Positions 1 through 5,438 of a DNA stretch of 17,590 nt are shown here, piece after piece. The DNA comes from JBCCMA01 sp039026595 (lineage in GTDB: Bacteria; Pseudomonadota; Gammaproteobacteria; Steroidobacterales; JBCCMA01): positions 1-17,590 of the forward strand of contig JBCCMA010000070.1 of the NCBI GenBank assembly GCA_039026595.1. Direction: 5' to 3'. Made by a program: the position numbers and the translations under genes. Position 1 is the stretch's first letter. Each line of letters opens with the position of its first letter. The notes beneath the pieces were generated by a model that worked only from the letters and a program-made list of their open reading frames with translations, was not told where the DNA came from and did no database searches.

Positions 1-13
1 GCTCTTCCGATCT
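1..13. other. Illumina adapter remnant at contig end
   Basis: The first 13 bases, GCTCTTCCGATCT, are identical to the shared 3' end of the standard Illumina read 1 and read 2 adapters. A chance exact match at the very first base is very unlikely. The bases are therefore library residue, not genome, and the organism's own sequence begins at about base 14. Any reading frame that continues into these bases on either strand is meaningless there. Confidence 0.93.
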
Positions 14-14
14 A

Positions 15-806
15 AAACAAATCCCGTTCGAGTTCATCTATCAGGTCTTCGCGCTTGTGCTGGCGGTGATCGTGGTGCACGGCATGTACACACTGGTCGT
101 ACGCCCGAAGGCCGAAGCTGACCTTGCGCAGCAGCAGGTGCTTCTGACGGAGGATCCGAACTACGTCCCTGAGCGGAGCGTCTACATTCTGATCAAGGAT
201 TTCGAGCAGGAAGCCTGCTTCATTCTGATGCTGTGGGCGATGGCAATCATGGCATACAAGGCGGTCGGCACAACGCGCGAGCGCTCGCTGTTGACCCGCG
301 ATCTTGTGCCGGTGCGCGACGGGATGAGTATCCTGCCGGAAGACACGCGGGAGTACTCCCGCACCGTTCAGGCTTTGCCCCACACCGAGCAGCGCATGTT
401 GCTCTCTCGCGCGCTGATCGGCGCGCTGCATCGGTTCCGGTCGACGCGCAACATTCAGGATGTGTCGTCTGTTGTCAGCAGCGTGTGCGAGGGCGAGTCG
501 GATCGGCTTGATTCCGAGCTTGCGATGGTTCGCTACATTGCCTGGGCGATCCCGTCGATCGGCTTTATCGGCACGGTGCGCGGGATCGGCGAGGCGCTTG
601 CACAGGCGCACAAGGCGGTCGAAGGCGACATCACTGGCGTGACGGCCAGTCTGGGCGTCGCGTTCAATTCCACGTTCATCGCACTGGTGCTAAGCATCGT
701 CCTGATGTTCTTGCTGCACCAGTTGCAACTGTTGCAGGAACGCCTCGTTCTGGACGCCGAGGATTACTGCGACAACCACCTCGTCGCGCACCTGCAGGTG
801 AAGTAA
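15..806 (+). CDS. MotA/TolQ/ExbB-family proton channel subunit, 5'-truncated
   Basis: This is an inner-membrane ion-channel subunit of the MotA/TolQ/ExbB superfamily, which couples proton flow to work on a partner with a single transmembrane helix. The frame is open to the adapter junction, so the true start is lost; about 263 residues are visible. A GTG at 57 is in frame but falls inside the first hydrophobic helix, so it is unlikely to be the start. Hydrophobic segments lie at visible residues of about 7-30, 66-84, 174-190 and 218-237. The last two form the family signature, with AWAIPSIGFIGTVRGIGEAL followed by a G-rich, N/S/T-containing helix (LGVAFNSTFIALVLSIVL). The partners are probably the two VWA proteins downstream, which carry TolR/ExbD-like helices. 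The next gene starts 1 base after the stop. The family call is firm. Membership of Tol, Exb, Mot or Zor is not supported by the neighbours. Confidence 0.88.
   Translation, partial: KQIPFEFIYQVFALVLAVIVVHGMYTLVVRPKAEADLAQQQVLLTEDPNYVPERSVYILIKDFEQEACFILMLWAMAIMAYKAVGTTRERSLLTRDLVPVRDGMSILPEDTREYSRTVQALPHTEQRMLLSRALIGALHRFRSTRNIQDVSSVVSSVCEGESDRLDSELAMVRYIAWAIPSIGFIGTVRGIGEALAQAHKAVEGDITGVTASLGVAFNSTFIALVLSIVLMFLLHQLQLLQERLVLDAEDYCDNHLVAHLQVK
796..801 (+). promoter_or_regulatory. Shine-Dalgarno site that supports a TTG start
   Basis: AGGTGA lies inside the last codons of the channel gene, 6 bases before the TTG at 808. It is the main reason for accepting this rare start, since no ATG or GTG is suitably placed. 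The arrangement suggests translational coupling to the gene upstream. Confidence 0.55.
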
Positions 807-807
807 G

Positions 808-2184
808 TTGGTCTCGCCGGTCGTCATCGAGCTCAATGACGCCTGCCTCGTGGCGGCGCGCGACGGGGATGTGCTTGTGCGCGAGCCCGGCTACGCGCTG
901 CTCGACGGACGCGCTGTCCGGCACGGTGACACGGCCCGCCAGCAAGCGCGAATCGCGCCACAGCGCGTCAGCCACCGCTTCTGGGACACACTCGACCAGA
1001 GCAGCGTTCCGTCGGAAGGTCAGTGGCGGTTGTCGCCGGCCGAGCTGGCGTTCGGGCAGCTCGAGGGGATGTGGCAAAAGGTCGGGGACCCCGACGCGCC
1101 AGCGGTGCTGCTCGTGCCGCCCACGTTCACACGGGCCCAGTTGGGCCTGATCCTTGGCATGTGCCGGAAAGCGGGCATCAACGTGGTGAGTCTGGTCGAC
1201 AGCGCGCTCGCGTCGTTATCCAGCGTCGGCGATACACGGCAGGCCATCGTGGTCGATCTGACACTGCACCGCGTTGCGGGCGCGCGCTTCGCAATCGACG
1301 ACCGCGTTCAGCGTCAGGCGACGGCCGAAATCGACCAGTTTGGCCTGATGGACTATCAGCGGCGTTTTGCCGCGACGCTGGGCGATGTCTGCGTGCGCAA
1401 GACGCGCTTTGATCCCATGCACTCGGCCGAATCGGAACAGCGTTTGTACGATGATCTTGACGCGGTTCTCGGTCAGTTGCACGACGCGCCGGAAGCCACA
1501 TGGCAGGCGCAGACCGGCGACGACACGATCGCGGTCACGGTCGCGCGGCAGGACCTGGCCAGCGCGGTGGCGGAGCTCAATACGACCATCGACGGGCTGA
1601 TCGACCAGTTGATTGACCCGGCCCTCGGCACACCGATGGTGTTTGTGTCCCATCGCCTCGATTTCTGGCCGGACCTCGTGGGTGAGCTGGGCCATGCACA
1701 TGGTGGTGTGCGTGTGCTGCCGCCGCTCGCGGCCGTCAGCGGCGCCACGCTCGATCTGGCGACGTTCGCGAGGCAGAGCGAGCACATCGGGCTGATTCTC
1801 GAACGGCCGCGCCGCGGCCTGTCGCTGGTGACATCGGATGCTGCGCCGCGCACCGTCAGCAGCAAACCGGCCAGCCACATTCTGGTTGATCAGAAAATTT
1901 ATCGAATCGCCGATGCGCCCTTTGTGGTTGGAACCGCCACCACGTCGGATCAATGGGGTCATCGGGCGACCGGCAATGTCAAAGGCGTGTCGCGTCGTCA
2001 CCTCGAGATCATGCGGCGGGACGCCCGCGTGCTGTTGCGTGATCTGAGTACCTACGGCACGTGGGTGAACGGGCGCAAGGTGGACGGCGAGGTGGCAGTG
2101 GCCGCGGGCGACGTGGTTCGCCTCGGCAATCCCGGTCTGGAGCTACGACTGGTGCAGGAGACCGCCTTCGATGGCCAAGCGTAA
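808..2184 (+). CDS. Actin/Hsp70-like fold protein with C-terminal FHA domain
   Basis: The product is 458 residues with no signal peptide or membrane helix, so it is probably cytoplasmic. Residues of about 355-450 form a clear forkhead-associated (FHA) phosphopeptide-binding domain: GVSRRH at 393-398, DLSTYGTWVNG at 412-422, then GDVVRLG. The Arg, Ser and His of the first motif and the Asn-Gly of the second are all present. The N-terminal ~340 residues have an actin/Hsp70/FtsA-like layout: a first beta hairpin at 3-20 (VIELNDACLVAARDG), a second at 145-161 (AIVVDLTLHRVAGARF) and a late strand VFVSHRLDFWPDLV near 278-291. The usual DxG of phosphate loop 1 and the GG of the adenosine motif are absent, so ATP binding may be weak or lost. 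FHA domains read phosphothreonine, yet no Ser/Thr kinase is visible here; one could lie upstream of the contig end. The gene overlaps the next by 14 bases. The FHA call is strong and the actin-fold call is moderate. Confidence 0.75.
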   Translation: MVSPVVIELNDACLVAARDGDVLVREPGYALLDGRAVRHGDTARQQARIAPQRVSHRFWDTLDQSSVPSEGQWRLSPAELAFGQLEGMWQKVGDPDAPAVLLVPPTFTRAQLGLILGMCRKAGINVVSLVDSALASLSSVGDTRQAIVVDLTLHRVAGARFAIDDRVQRQATAEIDQFGLMDYQRRFAATLGDVCVRKTRFDPMHSAESEQRLYDDLDAVLGQLHDAPEATWQAQTGDDTIAVTVARQDLASAVAELNTTIDGLIDQLIDPALGTPMVFVSHRLDFWPDLVGELGHAHGGVRVLPPLAAVSGATLDLATFARQSEHIGLILERPRRGLSLVTSDAAPRTVSSKPASHILVDQKIYRIADAPFVVGTATTSDQWGHRATGNVKGVSRRHLEIMRRDARVLLRDLSTYGTWVNGRKVDGEVAVAAGDVVRLGNPGLELRLVQETAFDGQA

Positions 2185-3274
2185 GTTCAAGCGCCCGACG
2201 ACCACGTTCAACCTGTCGTTCCTCGACATCATGTCGTGCGGCTTTGGTGCCGTCGTGCTTTTTTTCATGATCATCAACCACGCGACGAAAGACCATAACC
2301 AGCGCACGAACCGGGACCTGATATCGGAAACCAACCTGCTTGAGAAACGCCTTGAGATCGGACGACGCAATCTGGCCCAGGTCCGCAATCAGCTGTCCGA
2401 GATTGAACGTCAGCGTGGAGACACGCAGGGCCGGACCGACATCATCCTCGAAGAACTTCAGCAGGACCGGGAGGAACTCTCGCGACTGGATGCCGAAACG
2501 CTCGCCAAGAAAGAGAACATCAACCGCTTGCAGACGGACTTGAAGTCGATCGACGAAGCCAAGCGTCGCCTGAGCGGAAGCCTGGAGGACAGCACCGACA
2601 AGGGCGACGACTTGCGTAACATCACCGGCAGCGGCGATCGCCTTTATCTCACCGGGCTTAAAGTGGGCGGCAAGCGCATTTTGTTTCTGGTGGATGTCTC
2701 GGCAAGCATGCTGGACACCACCATCGTGAATATCGTGCGTCGACGGAACATGTCGGAGGAGGACCAACGGGCGTCGCGCAAATGGCAGCGTGCCCTCGGT
2801 AGCGTCGAGTGGCTTTTGGCCAAGATGCCGAAAGACTCGCAGTTTCAGATTTATACGTTCAATAACTACGTGCGCCCGGCGATCGAGGGATCGGAAGGTG
2901 ACTGGCTCGACACCGGTAGTAAGCAAGATGTGGAGGCCGCGGTGGCGGGCCTCGACGCACTGATCCCTGCCAACGGCACCAGCCTGCACCGGGCGTTCGA
3001 GGCGATCAAGCGCATGGACCCGCGCCCGGACAACATTTACCTGCTGACGGACGGGTTGCCAACGATGGGGGCGTCGCAGCCGCTTCTGAAGACCGCCTCA
3101 CCGAAGAAGCGTCGACGGCATTTTTATTCGGCGCTCGATATGCTGCCCGCCGGCATTCCGATCAACGTGATTCTGTTCCCGATGGAAGGGGACCCGTATG
3201 CGTCGGCGGCGTACTGGCGACTGTCGCAATTGACACAAGGTTCCATGATTTCGCCCGCGGCGGACTGGCCATGA
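2171..3274 (+). CDS. VWA-domain protein with TolR/ExbD-like transmembrane anchor (first paralog)
   Basis: The product is 367 residues. A short basic N-terminus leads into one transmembrane helix (about 17-37) starting SFLDIMSCGFGAVVLFFMII, then a long charged coiled coil (about 45-140) and a VWA domain (about 168-365). The metal-ion-dependent adhesion site looks complete: DVSAS at 175-179, Thr270 in NGTSL and Asp294 in LLTDGLP. By the positive-inside rule the N-terminus is cytoplasmic and the VWA domain periplasmic. Asp19 at the start of the helix sits where TolR, ExbD and MotB carry their proton-accepting Asp. This suggests it is the moving partner of the channel subunit upstream. The ATG overlaps the previous gene by 14 bases, and AGGAGA lies 9 bases before it. 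The second VWA gene follows after 28 bases. The domain calls are firm; the role as channel partner is inferred. Confidence 0.85.
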   Translation: MAKRKFKRPTTTFNLSFLDIMSCGFGAVVLFFMIINHATKDHNQRTNRDLISETNLLEKRLEIGRRNLAQVRNQLSEIERQRGDTQGRTDIILEELQQDREELSRLDAETLAKKENINRLQTDLKSIDEAKRRLSGSLEDSTDKGDDLRNITGSGDRLYLTGLKVGGKRILFLVDVSASMLDTTIVNIVRRRNMSEEDQRASRKWQRALGSVEWLLAKMPKDSQFQIYTFNNYVRPAIEGSEGDWLDTGSKQDVEAAVAGLDALIPANGTSLHRAFEAIKRMDPRPDNIYLLTDGLPTMGASQPLLKTASPKKRRRHFYSALDMLPAGIPINVILFPMEGDPYASAAYWRLSQLTQGSMISPAADWP

Positions 3275-3302
3275 GTCATGCTGGCATGATGGAGAGCACA
3301 CC

Positions 3303-4304
3303 ATGAGAAGACGCCGTGAAATTGAAGCGCAGAGTCTGTCTTTCCTCGACTGCATCGCCTGTGGGTTTGGCGCCATTATTCTGCTGCTGGTGATCGTGAA
3401 AACCACAGAGCCGGTGGTGCTTGAACAGTCGACGGTGGACTACAGTGGACGCATCAAGGCACTCCAGGAAGAGCTGGTCGAGTTGCGGGGCGAGGTCGCT
3501 GAGTTCAATCGGGAGTTGACGGTAAAGTCCGAGCAGCTGTCTCTGGACAAGACCCGCCTGGCGCGATTGCTCGGCGAGTTGTCGACCGTGCAGGGCGAGT
3601 TTGCGGCGAGCGAGCAGGAATCGTCGATCGCCAATATCCTTGAGGGTCGCCTGTCGATCGCGCGCCAGACGCTGACCGAGGAAATGCAACGCCTGCAGGT
3701 GCCGCAACAACGTCGAAAGGTCAACAACTCACTGGTCGCGGGCATCCCTGTGGACAGCGAGTACGTCGTGTTCATCATCGATACCTCCGGCAGCATGTTC
3801 AATTACGGTTGGGATGCCGTGGTCCGCAAGGTTGAGGAGACGCTGAATGTCTACCCCACGGTGAAGGGCATTCAGGTTATGAACGACATGGGCAACTACA
3901 TGTTCTCGCGCTATCGCGGACGTTGGATACCGGACTCGCCGGCACGTCGGCGCGCGATCGTCACTCAATTGCGAAACTGGCATCCGTTTAGCAACAGCTC
4001 GCCGGTGGAAGGGATCAAGCGCGCGATCTCTGACTTCTATTCGCCGGATAAGAAAATCAGTCTGTACGTGTTCGGTGATGAATATACGGGGCGTTCCATT
4101 CAGGGTGTGGTGGACGCCGTTGATCGGATCAACCGGAAAAAATATGGCGGCGAACGCCTGGTGCGCATCCACGGTGTGGGTTTTCCCACCATGTTTACGC
4201 AGTCACCCCGTTTGCACGGCACGGGCGTGCGCTTTGCGCAATTAATGCGCGCACTTTGCGAGCGCAACGACGGTTCGTTCGTTGCGTTGAACGATCACCG
4301 GTGA
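3303..4304 (+). CDS. VWA-domain protein with TolR/ExbD-like transmembrane anchor (second paralog)
   Basis: The product is 333 residues with the same layout as its neighbour: a basic start, one transmembrane helix (about 13-33, beginning SFLDCIACGFGAIILLLVIV), a coiled coil (about 46-135) and a VWA domain (about 153-330). The metal site has DTSGS at 160-164 and Asp259 in FGDEYTG. The middle position is probably one of the serines of SNSSP (230-234) in place of the usual Thr. The membrane segment matches the first VWA protein almost residue for residue, including Asp16, while the VWA domains have diverged widely. This points to an old duplication and perhaps a heterodimer, as in MotB- or TolR-type dimers. 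GGAG lies 8 bases before the ATG. It is the last gene of the module; the strand continues after an AT-rich gap with unrelated genes. Confidence 0.85.
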   Translation: MRRRREIEAQSLSFLDCIACGFGAIILLLVIVKTTEPVVLEQSTVDYSGRIKALQEELVELRGEVAEFNRELTVKSEQLSLDKTRLARLLGELSTVQGEFAASEQESSIANILEGRLSIARQTLTEEMQRLQVPQQRRKVNNSLVAGIPVDSEYVVFIIDTSGSMFNYGWDAVVRKVEETLNVYPTVKGIQVMNDMGNYMFSRYRGRWIPDSPARRRAIVTQLRNWHPFSNSSPVEGIKRAISDFYSPDKKISLYVFGDEYTGRSIQGVVDAVDRINRKKYGGERLVRIHGVGFPTMFTQSPRLHGTGVRFAQLMRALCERNDGSFVALNDHR

Positions 4305-4441
4305 CGGCTACCGTTAAATTCAAAGACCAATTTCGTCACAAGAACGTCGTAATTTGCTGAAAATATTTTTGTTTTCTTCCTTCATGGTGCGGACTGTCAA
4401 GACAGCTGATTTCATCTGAAACCGGTTACAAACCTGCTCGC

Positions 4442-4470
4442 TTGCGGAGAATTGCAGGTATCGGTATGAC
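4442..4470 (+). promoter_or_regulatory. Candidate sigma-70 promoter
   Basis: TTGCGG at 4442-4447 and TATGAC at 4465-4470 are separated by 17 bases. The -35 matches the consensus at 3 of 6 positions and the -10 at 4 of 6. The prediction is weak, but it is correctly spaced and placed about 88 bases before the lipoprotein ATG. Confidence 0.3.
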
Positions 4471-4477
4471 ATACCTG
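4455..4477. promoter_or_regulatory. Inverted repeat overlapping the promoter candidate (possible operator)
   Basis: CAGGTAT at 4455-4461 and ATACCTG at 4471-4477 are perfect 7-base inverted arms around a 9-base spacer. The repeat covers the predicted -10 element, where a dimeric repressor would block transcription. No regulator gene is adjacent to suggest which protein binds. Confidence 0.35.
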
Positions 4478-4507
4478 TGGTTTCGTATTTACACGTCGCG
4501 CTGGTTA

Positions 4508-4528
4508 ATCGACCCGCGTCGGGTCGAT
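4508..4528 (+). promoter_or_regulatory. Perfect 9-bp hairpin in the leader of the lipoprotein gene
   Basis: ATCGACCCG, loop CGT, then CGGGTCGAT form a perfect stem. It lies 29 bases before the ATG and 17 before the GGAGG ribosome-binding site, and no T-run follows. It could stabilise the mRNA, control ribosome access, or be a DNA palindrome bound by a protein. Confidence 0.4.
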
Positions 4529-4557
4529 CAGGGCGACGGATCACGGGAGGGTAGAAG

Positions 4558-4890
4558 ATGAAACGAATCGGTATGTTGGCCGTCTCGTTGGCGATGGCAC
4601 TCGCAGCCGGGTGTGCCACCAACACGAGTGGCAACGTTGTTGAGACCGCTGCGGCCCAGTCCGCCGGCAAGCGGAGTGTGGCGTCGGCGACGACCGCCTC
4701 GACGACAACGGAGCGAACCAGAAAAGATCCGGACGAGATGGTGTGTGAGCGCTACCGGCGCACGGGATCGCACCGCAGCGTCACGCGTTGCGTAACCCGA
4801 GCCCAGCGAACGGCTGAGCGTGACTCGGCGGTACTCGGATTGACGCAGGCGCAAGGGCCGAGCCTGAGTGACGCAGGCGCCGACCCCTGA
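4558..4890 (+). CDS. Small lipoprotein with Cys-TGSH-Cys motif
   Basis: The product is 110 residues. A basic, hydrophobic signal sequence ends in LAAGC, so Cys19 is the likely lipidated residue. The following Ala does not signal inner-membrane retention, so the mature protein is expected in the outer membrane. After a Ser/Thr/Ala-rich linker comes the conserved part: Cys63, TGSH at 69-72 and Cys78, preceded by DPDEMVC. Short proteobacterial exported proteins often carry this kind of VC...TGS(R/H)...C motif, and their function is unknown. The next gene product has the same motif with identical spacing. The two cysteines may form a disulfide in the periplasm. GGAGG lies 7 bases before the ATG. 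No function is assigned. Confidence 0.8.
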   Translation: MKRIGMLAVSLAMALAAGCATNTSGNVVETAAAQSAGKRSVASATTASTTTERTRKDPDEMVCERYRRTGSHRSVTRCVTRAQRTAERDSAVLGLTQAQGPSLSDAGADP

Positions 4891-4897
4891 CGAGGCA

Positions 4898-4927
4898 GCG
4901 GCCCTCGTGCGGGAAAACGAGGGCCGC
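4898..4927 (+). terminator. Strong hairpin between the two small exported-protein genes
   Basis: GCGGCCCTCG and CGAGGGCCGC form a perfect 10-bp GC-rich stem around a 10-base loop, starting 8 bases after the lipoprotein stop. Only a short GTTTTG occurs, about 15 bases after the stem. It may be an imperfect intrinsic terminator, an attenuator or a 3'-end stabiliser. Confidence 0.45.
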
Positions 4928-4979
4928 GCTGGCATTGAAGAGTTTTGATCACGACAGGTTGCAGGTCGAGGAGGACACG

Positions 4980-5360
4980 ATGAACCAGTCAATCAGGCAC
5001 GCGGCTCTGGCCGCCATAGCGCTATTTGCGGTGACGCCCGCCATGGCGGACAGCGATGTGGTGGAGCCCGCCGAGGCAAACGCAGACACGCCGGTGGCCG
5101 CGCAGGAGTCTGCAGAGGCGACACCGGAGAAGAAAGCACCGGTTGAGCGGAAAATCGTTTTTGAGTCGAAGCCGAAGCTCACGTTCGAGCAGAAACTCGC
5201 CCGCTACAACGAAAACAAGACGTACGGCGAGCAAGTGACGTGTTCAATCGAACGCATCACCGGCTCCCATCGAAAGGAAGTGGTGTGCATGACGAACGCG
5301 GATCGTGAGGAATACCGCGATGCCGCGCGCTTCTGGTTCCAACGCGCGGGTGGTCAGTAG
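4980..5360 (+). CDS. Small periplasmic protein with Cys-TGSH-Cys motif
   Basis: The product is 126 residues. The ATG at 4980 is chosen because GAGGAGGA precedes it at 4969-4976 and a normal signal peptide follows, with likely cleavage after AMA (about residue 23). An Ala/Glu/Pro-rich low-complexity stretch (24-56) leads to the conserved end: Cys88, TGSH at 94-97 and Cys103, then a charged, aromatic tail. The cysteine spacing and the TGSH position are identical to those in the lipoprotein just upstream, so the two are paralogs attached to different export signals. The gap of 89 bases between them contains the strong hairpin. No function is known to me. Confidence 0.8.
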   Translation: MNQSIRHAALAAIALFAVTPAMADSDVVEPAEANADTPVAAQESAEATPEKKAPVERKIVFESKPKLTFEQKLARYNENKTYGEQVTCSIERITGSHRKEVVCMTNADREEYRDAARFWFQRAGGQ

Positions 5361-5372
5361 CCGCCCACGCGG

Positions 5373-5402
5373 TTGAGAGCCCGCCGGTCGGTACGTTACT
5401 CT
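5373..5402 (+). promoter_or_regulatory. Candidate promoter for the transporter-polyamine operon
   Basis: TTGAGA at 5373-5378 (5 of 6 to consensus) and TACTCT at 5397-5402 (3 of 6) are 18 bases apart, 37 bases before the GTG of the binding-protein gene. A small hairpin (GGCTC-GTCA-GAGCC, 5406-5419) follows. The -10 is poor, so this is tentative. Confidence 0.25.
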
Positions 5403-5438
5403 CGCGGCTCGTCAGAGCCAATTTAGCCGAGGGGAAGC

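Larger units (their letters stand above)
4305..4557 (+). promoter_or_regulatory. AT-rich intergenic leader before the small lipoprotein gene
   Basis: This 253-base gap is the largest non-coding stretch in the window and includes an AT-rich patch (about 4345-4382) that contrasts with the GC-rich genes around it. No good terminator is seen for the VWA operon. The gap holds a weak promoter candidate, an inverted repeat and a hairpin, listed separately. It separates two transcription units. Confidence 0.5.

Noticed and set aside
12..611. Minus-strand frame that ends in the adapter
   Set aside because: Its stop is created by adapter bases, and the plus strand is the channel gene.
2009..2989. Long minus-strand open frame of 326 codons across the VWA and FHA genes
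   Set aside because: It lies wholly opposite convincing genes with clear motifs, its translation shows no family features, and GC-rich codon bias commonly creates such frames.
14..4304. Zorya-type phage-defence locus
   Set aside because: A ZorA-like channel could be argued, but there is no OmpA-like ZorB head, no ZorC and no helicase or nuclease gene. The flanking genes are metabolic, not defence genes.
14..4304. Tol-Pal, Exb-TonB or flagellar motor genes
   Set aside because: No TolA, TolB, Pal, TonB or flagellar gene is adjacent, and the partners have VWA domains that these systems lack.
4298..4345. Terminator after the second VWA gene
   Set aside because: Only a short CGGT/ACCG pairing with no T-run is seen directly after the stop; the AT-rich patch further on has no stable stem before it.
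5375..5403. GAGAG/CTCTC hairpin before the binding-protein gene
   Set aside because: The arms are 5 bases with a 19-base loop, too weak to separate from chance in GC-rich sequence.
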